From NCBI GenBank assembly GCA_045654645.1, contig JAZONR010000054.1, positions 1 through 25,360 on the forward strand: a DNA stretch of 25,360 nt, in the 5' to 3' direction. The position numbers and the translations under genes are program-made. This document shows, one piece after another, positions 7,847-14,899 of this stretch (position 1 is the first letter of the stretch; the number at the start of each line of letters is the position of its first letter). Below the pieces are notes generated by a model. That model was not told the DNA's origin. It saw only the letters and a list, made by a program, of their open reading frames with translations, and did not search any database. Source of the stretch: HGM04593 sp045654645 (GTDB taxonomy: Bacteria > Bacteroidota > Bacteroidia > Bacteroidales > Bacteroidaceae).

Positions 7847-8860
7847 TCAATGCATTATGTTGCGTATGTCGCGCACACGCTGTGCCACCTCGTCAAACTG
7901 TTCGGGAGTGAGCGACTGTGCACCGTCGCAGAGCGCACACACTGGATTGTTGTGCACCTCAATAATGAGTCCGTCGGCGCCGGCTGCTGTAGCCGCACAA
8001 GCCATAGGGCGCACCAGACGCGAAACACCGGTCGCGTGGCTGGGGTCTACAACAATCGGAAGATGAGTGAGCCCCTTGAGCACAGGCACTGCAGCCAGGT
8101 CAAGCACATTGCGGGTGTAGCTGTCATAGCTTCTAATACCACGCTCACACAAAATAACCTGCTCATTGCCCTCGGACATAATATATTCGGCACTCATAAG
8201 CAGCTCCTTTAAAGTTGCCGACAGTCCACGTTTCAGCAAGATTGGCTTGTCGCTGCGGCCCAGCTCTTTGAGGAGCTCAAAGTTCTGCATATTGCGGGCA
8301 CCCACCTGAATTATATCCACATCGGCAAAAAGATCGAGGTGCGAAGCACTCATAATCTCTGTTACAATGGGAAGCCCTGTAGCCTCACGTGCCTTGATGA
8401 GCAATTGCAAACCCTCGGCGCGAAGGCCCTGAAAATCATAGGGTGATGTGCGGGGCTTGAAAGCACCACCGCGCAGGATATTGGCTCCCGATGCCTTTAC
8501 AGCTGTTGCAACTGCCAATATCTGCTCCTCGCTCTCAATAGAGCAAGGACCGGCCATAATGGCAAAATTTCCACCACCAATCTTCACCACATTCTCACCC
8601 TTGCCCACAGTAACAACGGTGTCCTCGGGATGGAAGCTGCGGTTTGCGCTTTTGAAAGGGTCGCTTATGCGAGCCACCCGGTCAATTATATCAAGCCCTG
8701 CAAGCAGGTCAATATCAATTTTGCTGGTGTCGCCAATTAGACCCACAACCGTCTGCATCTCTCCCTCTGAAACGTGAACGCGCACATTCTGCGACTCAAG
8801 CCAGTGGATAAGATTATCCTGCTGTGCTTTTGTAACGCCGTTTTTAAGTACTGCTATCAT
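7847..8860 (-). CDS. aroF: 3-deoxy-7-phosphoheptulonate (DAHP) synthase, type I-beta with N-terminal regulatory domain
   Basis: The enzyme joins PEP and erythrose-4-phosphate in the first committed step of aromatic synthesis. Residues 1-70 look like the small ferredoxin-like regulatory domain found in the Thermotoga-type I-beta enzyme, which binds Tyr or Phe. The barrel follows: MAGPCSIES at 102-110 (metal-ligand Cys106), RGGAFKPRTSPYDFQGL at 130-146, VTEIM at 166-170, then LKRGLSATLKE, CERGIRSYD and VDPSHATG. The length of 337 matches this subclass. The C-terminus has no fused chorismate mutase, unlike the DAHP synthase/mutase fusion I recall in Bacteroides. It is the first gene of the aro operon, so end-product control of its enzyme and of PheA probably sets pathway flux. 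Confidence 0.95.
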   Translation of the reverse strand: MIAVLKNGVTKAQQDNLIHWLESQNVRVHVSEGEMQTVVGLIGDTSKIDIDLLAGLDIIDRVARISDPFKSANRSFHPEDTVVTVGKGENVVKIGGGNFAIMAGPCSIESEEQILAVATAVKASGANILRGGAFKPRTSPYDFQGLRAEGLQLLIKAREATGLPIVTEIMSASHLDLFADVDIIQVGARNMQNFELLKELGRSDKPILLKRGLSATLKELLMSAEYIMSEGNEQVILCERGIRSYDSYTRNVLDLAAVPVLKGLTHLPIVVDPSHATGVSRLVRPMACAATAAGADGLIIEVHNNPVCALCDGAQSLTPEQFDEVAQRVRDIRNIMH

Positions 8861-8907
8861 AATATAAACTTTTGTCTGTTTGTTATTATATATAAAGAGT
8901 CAAGTTG

Positions 8908-8915
8908 CAAAAATA
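8908..8915 (-). promoter_or_regulatory. Candidate -7 element for the aro operon
   Basis: On the minus strand this reads TATTTTTG, a match to the Bacteroidota -7 consensus TAnnTTTG. It would place the transcript start near 8900 and leave a leader of about 40 nt before the aroF ATG. I see no TTG or TTTG at the expected distance upstream (around 8936), so the match is one-sided. Confidence 0.45.
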
Positions 8916-8986
8916 CAAATAAACTTCTATTTTCCTAACCTTTTTAGGCAAAATGCTTTCTCACGACAAATTCCTGAACCACGATA

Positions 8987-9074
8987 AAATGTAGTAAAAC
9001 AGCAGCTCCTCTCATTGCAACAACAACTAATTTTGCAACAGTACTTGCCAAGAAGAATGCTTTTTACTACATTT
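8987..9074. repeat. Perfect 13-bp inverted repeat overlapping a promoter
   Basis: AAATGTAGTAAAA at 8987-8999 is the exact reverse complement of 9062-9074, with 62 bases between. A related 11-base segment, CTACATTTTAT at 9102-9112, is complementary to 8984-8994. The right arm contains most of the -7 element TACATTTG (9068-9075) of the downstream gene. It could be a paired operator or an alternative stem, but the sequence does not decide. Confidence 0.6.
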
Positions 9075-9075
9075 G
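9045..9075 (+). promoter_or_regulatory. Promoter for the DUF805 gene and its leader
   Basis: TTG at 9045-9047 is followed after 20 bases by TACATTTG at 9068-9075, which fits the Bacteroidota sigma factor pattern (TTTG or TTG at -33, TAnnTTTG at -7). Transcription would begin near 9082, giving a leader of about 290 nt that contains the whole hairpin array. A second TACATTTG at 9227-9234 lacks a -33 partner and would start inside the last helix, so it is less likely. Confidence 0.6.
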
Positions 9076-9123
9076 TATGCACTTGCACTAAAAAGCAAGG
9101 GCTACATTTTATTAAAGAGCGTT

Positions 9124-9308
9124 TTGTTATTATCATACGTCGAAATCTGGACAATTTCAACCTGTTTGATAATAAGCAAGGTGCTCACGTCAGTGTTATA
9201 TCTACACCCGCGGTGGGTGTGCTATATACATTTGGCGTGGGCTATTGTTTGTTACAAACAGGTGGGCAGTCCAGAGCCTCGACGTGGTAACTACAATAGT
9301 TCCCACGC
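9124..9308 (+). ncRNA. Structured leader RNA, candidate DUF805-type RNA motif
   Basis: Three hairpins stand in tandem. P1 pairs 9124-9135 with 9167-9179 (12 bp, one bulged G at 9176) and encloses a nested stem, GAAAT 9142-9146 with ATTTC 9154-9158. P2 pairs 9204-9209 with 9215-9220 (ACACCC/GGGTGT) and, across a small internal loop, 9197-9201 with 9224-9228. P3 is the strongest: GCGTGGGCTATTGT at 9235-9248 pairs with 9293-9308 around a 2-nt bulge, then GTTAC 9251-9255 pairs with GTAAC 9287-9291, leaving a purine-rich loop of 31 nt. The array ends 62 nt before the ATG of a DUF805 protein. I recall a bioinformatically predicted Bacteroidota RNA motif named DUF805 that precedes such genes; a role as a cis-regulator is likely but its ligand is unknown to me. 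Confidence 0.7.
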
Positions 9309-9370
9309 TTTCTTTTGTTTTACCGGCGGCACAAAGGGGACTGTGGAGCCAAGCTAAAAATCCATTTAAT

Positions 9371-9871
9371 ATGTTCTGTAGGAATTGTGGAAAAGAGATT
9401 AACGAAAAGGCTGCAATATGTATTCATTGCGGCGTTTCAGCCGGCGAAGGCAACAACTATTGTGCAAACTGCGGAGCACAGCCCGACCCCAAAGCTGTGG
9501 TTTGTGTAAAATGTGGCACTCTGTTAAAACCCGAAACAAAGAGAGAAGGCACAAACCCTTTTGGGAGCGCCATAAAAACCTGCTTCGGCAAGTATGCCAC
9601 ATTCAGCGGGCGCGCCAACAGGGCGGAATATTGGTATTGGGCCCTGTTTAACTTTATATTGGGAATTATCCCTGTTGTAAACTACATCGCTATTTTCGCA
9701 CTCCTTATTCCCTCTTTAGCCGTCTTTGTGAGGCGTATGCACGACATCGGCAAAAGCGGTTGGTGGTACTTCATTTCGTTCATACCATTGGTGGGATGGG
9801 TGTGGCTGCTTATCCTTTTATGCAGAAAAGGCGATGAGGGCGAAAATGCATACGGTGCAACACCCAACTAA
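9371..9871 (+). CDS. Double-zinc-ribbon / DUF805 small membrane protein
   Basis: This 166-residue protein has two zinc ribbons at the N-terminus (Cys3, 6, 17, 20 and Cys31, 34, 45, 48), then a linker, then a DUF805 membrane domain. DUF805 hallmarks are FSGRANRAEYWYW at 78-90, PSLAVFVRRMHDIGKSGWW at 114-132 and KGDEGENAYG at 153-162. About three hydrophobic segments are visible (roughly 88-103, 105-121, 132-151), fewer than the usual four, so the membrane part is compact. The function of DUF805 is unknown; the ribbons probably face the cytoplasm and may bind protein or nucleic acid. I chose the ATG at 9371 because the first ribbon begins there. The frame stays open upstream to 9245, but that part runs through the P3 hairpin. 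The gene stands alone between its long structured leader and a strong terminator. Confidence 0.82.
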   Translation: MFCRNCGKEINEKAAICIHCGVSAGEGNNYCANCGAQPDPKAVVCVKCGTLLKPETKREGTNPFGSAIKTCFGKYATFSGRANRAEYWYWALFNFILGIIPVVNYIAIFALLIPSLAVFVRRMHDIGKSGWWYFISFIPLVGWVWLLILLCRKGDEGENAYGATPN

Positions 9872-9885
9872 CATACACCCAACAA

Positions 9886-9917
9886 AAAAAATGGCAGCCG
9901 AAAAGCTGCCATTTTTT
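9886..9917. terminator. Bidirectional intrinsic terminator
   Basis: A perfect 13-bp stem (9886-9898 with 9905-9917) has a 6-base loop (CGAAAA). An A-run begins the left arm and a T-run ends the right arm, so it can work on both strands. It lies 14 bp after the DUF805 gene and 19 bp after the end of the convergent GH109-like gene. Confidence 0.9.
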
Positions 9918-9936
9918 GTATTTTAAAGTCTCTTAA

Positions 9937-11616
9937 TCACTTCTTCACTGCAAGAGCCTTCTTAACATCTTTTGCAATCTGCTTTCTTGCAGAAGCCTTT
10001 GCATTGTTAAGCTTCTTCTGAGCAGCAGCCTCAGCCTTGGCATTGCCTGCAGCCTTTGCAGCCTTCACGTCATCATAGAGCTTCCAAAGGTTCTTCTTTG
10101 CTGTAACAGCCTTCTGTGCTGCGCTGTAAGCCTCAGCCTCAGCCTCGGTAGCAGCCTCAACCTCGGGAGCAGCAAATGCGTGCTTGTAACCCTTTACCTC
10201 GTTCCAGTGGCCACGTGTAAAGTCGGGGAATGTAACAGCTGCACAGTTGTTGTCCATTGACAATGTACCGAGCTCTGCCAAGCAGCACCACTCAGCCATA
10301 TCATAAACGTCCATATCAAGAGGCAAACCATTCTGCAAGCAGTATACAAGACGTGAATCCATAACGAAGTCCATACCACCGTGACCGAGGTCGCGACCCT
10401 TCTCAACATACTTCTTGAGGATGGGGTGGTAGTACTTTGCCATCATAGCATCCTTCTGCTCATCGCTCATAAAGCCGTGAGCGTTGAGGTTATCAACCTG
10501 GGGAGCGCCGGTGCCCTTGAGAGCCTCGCCAGAGAGAGCGAGCTTAGGCTCGGGATACTTTGTAGCATAACCCTTTGTACCGGTGAGCTTGAACAAACGG
10601 TTGTAGGGCTGTGGAGTCATAACGTTGTGCTGAATCTCAACAACCTTACCCTTTGCTGTGCGCATAAGTGTTGTTGTGTGGTCGCCATTGCGGAACTCCT
10701 TGCACTCCTTACCGGTCTTCTCCTTTACAAGTTCCTTGCCGAAGAAGGGATCTGTATCCATTGCAACAAGTGTTGTAAAGCGGTCGCCACGGTGAATATC
10801 CATACACTGTGCAACGGGGCCAAGGCCGTGAGTAGCGTAGAGGTCGCCACGGTTCTCCTTGTTATACTTCAGACGCCAGTGAAGGTTATCAACGTCGTTG
10901 TCGGCAGGATCCTTCCAGTATGCATCCCAGAACCACTCGAGGCTGTGGATGTAGGCACCCTCGGCACGAATAATCTCACCGAACACACCATCCTGAGCCA
11001 TTGCAAGAGCGTTCATTTCATAGTCGTCGTAGCAGCAGTTCTCAAGGATGAAGCAGTGGAGACGTGTCTGCTCTGAGAGGTTGATAAGGCTCCAGCACTG
11101 CTCAAGGTTCATCGCTGAAGGCACCTCGATAGCAGTGTGCTTTCCGTTCTCCATTGCATACTTTGCAATAGGATAGTGGTGATTCCAGTCGGCAGCAACG
11201 TAAACGAGGTCAATGTCGGGACGCTCGCAAAGAGCCTTGTAACCATCGGCACCACAGTAGATGTCGGCAGGCATCAAGCCCTGCTCGCGCAAGAACTTGT
11301 TGCACTCCTCGGCACGCTCATACTCATAGTCGCAAAGAGCAACAATTTCAACACCGGGGATGCGGCAGAAACGGATAACAGCACCGTCGCCACGCATACC
11401 AAGACCTACGAAAGCTACACGAACAGTCTTGATTGGAGCAACAGCAAGGTTAAGAACGTGCTCCTGACCGGCAGGGCGCTCGGGAGTCTTAACTACGATA
11501 GTACCCTTATCCCATTCCCATTCTGTGGAGGGAGAAGTAGACTGCGCCTGTGATGTTGTGCCGGCAAACGCCATTACAGCAACAAGGGCTGCACCAAAAA
11601 ATTTCTTCAAATTCAT
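9937..11616 (-). CDS. Exported Gfo/Idh/MocA-family GH109 glycosidase-like protein with Ala/Lys-rich tail
   Basis: The 559-residue product has a Sec signal peptide (about 1-24), so it acts outside the cytoplasm. Residues 63-475 match glycoside hydrolase family 109, NAD+-dependent enzymes characterised as alpha-N-acetylgalactosaminidases that use a redox-assisted mechanism. Visible features are the Rossmann motif VAFVGLGMRGDGAV at 67-80, CDYEYERA near 95, EVPSAMN at 164-170, EGAYIHSLEWFWD at 219-231 and YATHGLGP at 260-267 (Tyr and His of the active-site regions), QHNVMTP at 329-335 and GHGGMDFVMDSRLVYCL at 411-427. Residues 480-559 are an Ala-, Lys- and Glu-rich, probably helical extension that I do not recognise as part of the family. 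The gene is monocistronic between its own promoter and a strong terminator. Activity on mucin or blood-group A glycans is plausible but unproven; some members act on other sugars. Confidence 0.85.
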   Translation of the reverse strand: MNLKKFFGAALVAVMAFAGTTSQAQSTSPSTEWEWDKGTIVVKTPERPAGQEHVLNLAVAPIKTVRVAFVGLGMRGDGAVIRFCRIPGVEIVALCDYEYERAEECNKFLREQGLMPADIYCGADGYKALCERPDIDLVYVAADWNHHYPIAKYAMENGKHTAIEVPSAMNLEQCWSLINLSEQTRLHCFILENCCYDDYEMNALAMAQDGVFGEIIRAEGAYIHSLEWFWDAYWKDPADNDVDNLHWRLKYNKENRGDLYATHGLGPVAQCMDIHRGDRFTTLVAMDTDPFFGKELVKEKTGKECKEFRNGDHTTTLMRTAKGKVVEIQHNVMTPQPYNRLFKLTGTKGYATKYPEPKLALSGEALKGTGAPQVDNLNAHGFMSDEQKDAMMAKYYHPILKKYVEKGRDLGHGGMDFVMDSRLVYCLQNGLPLDMDVYDMAEWCCLAELGTLSMDNNCAAVTFPDFTRGHWNEVKGYKHAFAAPEVEAATEAEAEAYSAAQKAVTAKKNLWKLYDDVKAAKAAGNAKAEAAAQKKLNNAKASARKQIAKDVKKALAVKK

Positions 11617-11673
11617 AATTACAGTTAATTAATTAATATTGATTGTGTTTTATCATATAATCGGCAACTGCAA

Positions 11674-11692
11674 ACATCTTCAAACAAGATGT
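11674..11692. promoter_or_regulatory. Small hairpin in the GH109-like gene leader
   Basis: ACATCTT (11674-11680) and AAGATGT (11686-11692) form a perfect 7-bp stem with a 5-base loop. It falls in the predicted 5' untranslated region, shortly after the expected transcript start near 11703. It may affect mRNA stability; no further function is apparent. Confidence 0.4.
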
Positions 11693-11710
11693 AACATTGA
11701 TTAATGACTA

Positions 11711-11742
11711 CAAAAATAGTTACAATAATATTATTTCACAAT
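11711..11742 (-). promoter_or_regulatory. Promoter for the GH109-like gene
   Basis: On the minus strand, ATTG (11742-11739) is followed after 20 bases by TATTTTTG (11718-11711). Both elements and the spacing fit the Bacteroidota -33/-7 pattern. The transcript would start near 11703, about 87 bases before the ATG at 11616. Confidence 0.6.
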
Positions 11743-11805
11743 TATTCAGGGTATTTTTTTGAATTTCAAAACGGCCTAACACCCGAACACTCAATATAAG
11801 CACGC

Positions 11806-13089
11806 TTATTCAAGCGTTGAGAAATCAATCTCGGGAGCCTCTGACACATTGCCTGAACGCTCGAAATTGGTGCCCGATGTCATAAAATCATCAAAGAAGC
11901 CACCCATAGAGAGGAAGAAATCTTCACCCTCGACGCCGCCGGTATAATCGAGACGGTGTCTGTAATGACCTGTTGTGTCGCAAGTGAAACGTCCGCGTGT
12001 TACAGGAATCCAACGACCATCGGTTGTGCGCGCCCACTGGTTGCAATAGTATGCCTTGCGATTAATATAACCCATTACAGGATTGAAGTTCTCAAGGAAA
12101 GAGTGCGCATTTGTATACCAGGTAGATATCTCGGGACGGCGAAAAGAGGCCACAAGCTGCCATTTATTCTTGTGATTGTCAAAGAAATAGGCTGTATACA
12201 CTGTGTTACCATTGCCATCGGGTTTCACACCCATAAGGAAACGACAACGCTCACCGGGCTTCCAGTCATAGTGCATAAAACTTTGTCCACCCGAGCCCTC
12301 GTTGCCAAAATCCTGCACCTTCACATTCTCGCCTTTCTTTAGCAGCACAATGCGCAAAGAGTCGGGAATTTCGGCAGCATTATCAGTCTCATAAGGACTC
12401 CACACCGAGAAGAGCACCCTTCTTGGATAAGGAGTGTTGTTCTGCATTCCAAAATAGCCCTGTCCGAAACCGCAAGCCATATAGTAACTGCTGGGGATAT
12501 CGCCCTCCTCGGGCACAACTATCTCATTATAGAACCACTCTACATTCTCTTTAGGAAGCGTGTAACCCATATGCACCGACGGGCCACGACGACCGAAGTG
12601 GGTGCTAAAATCGGGGGCAACACATACCACCGGAGCCACATCGCCGCTCACCAGAACAGTTGAGACATTGCCAAAATCGGCACCCTCTTTTTTAATGCCA
12701 CGAATATCCATTTTAACATAGCCGGGAGTCTTCACCTTGAATGTTCCAACCTCCACTCGTGTCAAAGTATCACTGTTGAGCTTGATTTTTTTCTTTTTAC
12801 CCAAAAGCGACACCTCGATTTTGGAATTTCCTTTTGCCTGAAGAGCAACCTTCATCTTGCCACTCTTCTCTGTTTTAAAGTAGAAACTAACCACATCCTC
12901 TGTGCTGTCCCAATTGCGCAATGCACAATTTTGTTCATCTATAAAGACCTCTTTAGAATCAGCACCCTCTGACACAGCAGTTACATACGCATTACCTGCC
13001 AGGGTAACAACACTCTCATTCTGCGCCACCGCCGGTGCGATAGGCAGCAAGGCTGCAGCTAAAAGCAACCATTGAACTCTCTTTTTCAT
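11806..13089 (-). CDS. Secreted DUF3472 protein with N-terminal DUF5077-like domain
   Basis: The chosen ATG at 13089 begins a clear Sec signal peptide (MKKRV, hydrophobic core, cleavage likely after Ala22), giving 427 residues; the open frame reaches further upstream without a better start. After the signal, about 25-145 looks like the beta-sandwich DUF5077 domain (VTLAGNAYV... VVSFYF... GYVKMDIRG). The rest matches DUF3472, with the typical HMGYTLP, WFYNEIVVPE, YYMACGFGQGYFGMQ, RRVLFSVWSPYETD and WYTNAHSFLENF stretches. Proteins of this kind occur widely in Bacteroidota and are thought to act on or bind polysaccharides, but no reaction is established that I know of. It is the last gene of the yicC-gmk-nadD-MORN operon, 25 bp after the MORN gene. 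No lipobox Cys is seen, so it is probably periplasmic or released. Confidence 0.8.
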   Translation of the reverse strand: MKKRVQWLLLAAALLPIAPAVAQNESVVTLAGNAYVTAVSEGADSKEVFIDEQNCALRNWDSTEDVVSFYFKTEKSGKMKVALQAKGNSKIEVSLLGKKKKIKLNSDTLTRVEVGTFKVKTPGYVKMDIRGIKKEGADFGNVSTVLVSGDVAPVVCVAPDFSTHFGRRGPSVHMGYTLPKENVEWFYNEIVVPEEGDIPSSYYMACGFGQGYFGMQNNTPYPRRVLFSVWSPYETDNAAEIPDSLRIVLLKKGENVKVQDFGNEGSGGQSFMHYDWKPGERCRFLMGVKPDGNGNTVYTAYFFDNHKNKWQLVASFRRPEISTWYTNAHSFLENFNPVMGYINRKAYYCNQWARTTDGRWIPVTRGRFTCDTTGHYRHRLDYTGGVEGEDFFLSMGGFFDDFMTSGTNFERSGNVSEAPEIDFSTLE

Positions 13090-13114
13090 ATATATATTAG
13101 TTAAAAAATATGTT

Positions 13115-13759
13115 TCATTCAACCTTACTGTCGCCAAGCCAGCGACCATAATAGACGTGATAATCGGGCTTCACAAGCATTCCGTAACCGTTGCGGTAGC
13201 CCTCGCTGTAATATCCATACCACATATCGCCGCCGGCCCATTGATAGACACCATAGCCGTGGCGACGACCCTTGTAGAACTCGCCAATGTAGACGTCGCC
13301 GTTTCCATAGGTCTCTTTCTTGAAGCAATAGGGCGACTCCTCGCCATCCTCGGAATTCACAAGAGGAAATTCAAGCGGCAACTCTCCCTCTGCGCCACAC
13401 ACACGAATAATGCCCCCGGTTGCAAGGTCATACATCACATAGCGCTCATCACTGCCCACCTTGGCCACTTTATCCGACATCACAAGCCCAAACAGCAGCT
13501 TGCCGTCGCGATACTGACCATAGGACTGCAACCCCGACGCCGAGAGGAAAAGCCCCCAACCATAGAGCTTGTCATCAATGAGCGTACCAATATACTCCCC
13601 CCCCGCGCTTGTAATGTGGTTGGTCTGCGACTCGTTGCGCACATAATCGCAAAACACCGACTGCAACGGGTTGCACATATCGTCATAGAGCTGCACCCTA
13701 TCCTGTCCCTTCACCGATAGTGAAAGTACAAGCAGCATAGAAAAAAGCAGTTGTCTCAT
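13115..13759 (-). CDS. Exported MORN-repeat protein
   Basis: This 214-residue protein has a short N-terminal signal peptide (about 1-18). It contains two groups of MORN-type repeats with the YxGxxxxGxxxGxG pattern. The first is at about 56-90 (YIGTLIDDKLYGWG, then YGQYRDGKLLFG). The second is at about 157-207 (YIGEFYKGRRHGYG, YGYYSEGYRNGYG, YGRW). Residues 91-150 lie between the groups and match nothing I know. MORN repeats are beta-hairpin scaffolds that in other systems bind lipids or proteins; a specific role here is unknown. Its start overlaps the nadD stop by 4 bp (ATGA), so it is translationally coupled to a cytosolic enzyme although it is exported. Confidence 0.75.
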   Translation of the reverse strand: MRQLLFSMLLVLSLSVKGQDRVQLYDDMCNPLQSVFCDYVRNESQTNHITSAGGEYIGTLIDDKLYGWGLFLSASGLQSYGQYRDGKLLFGLVMSDKVAKVGSDERYVMYDLATGGIIRVCGAEGELPLEFPLVNSEDGEESPYCFKKETYGNGDVYIGEFYKGRRHGYGVYQWAGGDMWYGYYSEGYRNGYGMLVKPDYHVYYGRWLGDSKVE

Positions 13760-14334
13760 TTTCTGTACATTTTCTTGTCATTAATATACACACCCACTGC
13801 CCGAGGAACGAGATTGGAAATATCACCCCCCGCAGCAACAATGTTGCGCACCATTGTCGAGCTCACATCGTGCAGTTTCGCCGGCAGCCACTCTACACCG
13901 GGTGGCAACGGCGGCTGCTCTTCACCACCACGAGGATACACAACAACGCCATAGCGGGCCAATATCTCATCACCCTTGTACCATTGGTCGAATTTATCCC
14001 AATTATCGGCACCGATGAGCAAAGAGAACTCCCTGTCGGGATAAGCCTCATCAAGCGCACGAAGCGTGTTTAATGTATATGAAGGACGCGGCAGATAAAA
14101 CTCAAAATCACACGCCTTGAATCCTTTTCTGCCATCAATGGCAAGATTCACCATACGCAACCGTTCCTGCTCATCACTGAGAGAGAGACCTTGCTTATGT
14201 GGATTTTGAGGTGTTACCATAAACCAGACCTCGGACGCCACACCACGTTCAAGCACCTCGGCTGCAAGCGCAAGATGCCCGTTGTGAATGGGGTCGAAAC
14301 TACCTCCAAAGATTACTGTCTTCTTTTTATTCAT
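13756..14334 (-). CDS. nadD: Nicotinate-nucleotide adenylyltransferase
   Basis: The enzyme transfers AMP from ATP to nicotinate mononucleotide, giving deamido-NAD+. The start at 14334 gives 192 residues and begins directly before the first strand; it overlaps the gmk stop by 8 bp (ATGAATAA). An ATG six codons upstream is possible but would overlap gmk by 26 bp. The HxGH nucleotidyltransferase signature is present as GGSFDPIHNGHL at 10-21 (His17, His20). The C-terminal SSTMVR matches the family's ISSTxIR motif that binds ATP phosphates. It lies between gmk and the MORN gene in one minus-strand operon; gmk and nadD are often adjacent in Bacteroidales. Confidence 0.95.
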   Translation of the reverse strand: MNKKKTVIFGGSFDPIHNGHLALAAEVLERGVASEVWFMVTPQNPHKQGLSLSDEQERLRMVNLAIDGRKGFKACDFEFYLPRPSYTLNTLRALDEAYPDREFSLLIGADNWDKFDQWYKGDEILARYGVVVYPRGGEEQPPLPPGVEWLPAKLHDVSSTMVRNIVAAGGDISNLVPRAVGVYINDKKMYRK

Positions 14335-14893
14335 TGAGAAATTTCTCAACAACCAACATCAAATCACTCTTTGCGCTATCAAGGTCATCGTTCACAATTA
14401 CACGGTCGGCAAACTTTGCAAAAGTCATCTCATACTCGGCCTTGCTCACACGCTTCTCAATCTCCTCCATAGAGGTGTCGCCACGCCCTATGAGACGCTC
14501 ACGCAGCACCTCTATCGACGGCGCCTGCACAAAAATAAACAGTGCACGCTCACCATAATATTTCTTCAGGCTGCAACCGCCTTTCACATCAACATCGAAA
14601 AGGATGTTCTGCTGTTCGAGCTGACGTTCTACCTGAGATTTCAAAGTTCCATAGAAACGGCCGGGATAGACCTCTTCATACTCCACAAATTCATCGGCGG
14701 CAATACGCGCACGAAACTCATCAGGGGTAAAAAAGAAGTAATCGACACCGTGCCTCTCCTCTCCTCGCGGTGGTCGGCTGGTAGCCGATACCGAAAAACC
14801 GAAAGAAGAATCCCGGTCCATAAGAAAATGCACCAGTGTAGACTTGCCCGAGCCCGAAGGGGCCGAAAAAATAACAACCTTTCCCTTTTTCAT
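14327..14893 (-). CDS. gmk: Guanylate kinase
   Basis: The enzyme phosphorylates GMP to GDP in the cytosol. The 188-residue length is normal. The P-loop is SAPSGSGKST at 10-19, followed by the GMP-binding stretch SVSATSRPPRGEERHGVDYFF (34-54), then EYEEVYPGRFYGT, DVDVKGG and the lid RLIGRGDTSMEEIEKR. It starts 6 bp after the yicC stop and overlaps nadD by 8 bp, so it sits in the middle of the operon. No key residue is missing. Confidence 0.96.
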   Translation of the reverse strand: MKKGKVVIFSAPSGSGKSTLVHFLMDRDSSFGFSVSATSRPPRGEERHGVDYFFFTPDEFRARIAADEFVEYEEVYPGRFYGTLKSQVERQLEQQNILFDVDVKGGCSLKKYYGERALFIFVQAPSIEVLRERLIGRGDTSMEEIEKRVSKAEYEMTFAKFADRVIVNDDLDSAKSDLMLVVEKFLNE

Positions 14894-14899
14894 ATTTCT

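Larger units (their letters stand above)
8861..9370. other. Divergent control region between aroF and the DUF805 gene
   Basis: No gene is supported in these 510 bases. The left end holds the aro operon promoter candidate. The middle holds a perfect 13-bp inverted repeat (8987-8999 with 9062-9074) and the plus-strand promoter of the DUF805 gene. The right part is its structured leader (9124-9308), followed by about 60 bases with a weak 4-bp stem and an AT-rich stretch just before the ATG at 9371. Plus-strand open frames here cross the hairpins and lack family resemblance. Confidence 0.7.

Noticed and set aside
9015..9370. Plus-strand open frames across the DUF805 leader, including an upstream extension of the gene from 9245
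   Set aside because: They run through hairpins P1-P3 and do not add recognisable protein sequence. The zinc ribbon starts right at the ATG at 9371.
10381..11076. 231-codon plus-strand frame opposite the GH109-like gene
   Set aside because: It lies antisense to a conserved catalytic domain. Its Leu/Val/Cys-rich translation mirrors the codon pattern of the real gene.
13090..13149. Upstream ATG for the DUF3472 gene
   Set aside because: It would overlap the MORN gene and put 20 residues before a clear signal peptide starting MKKRV.
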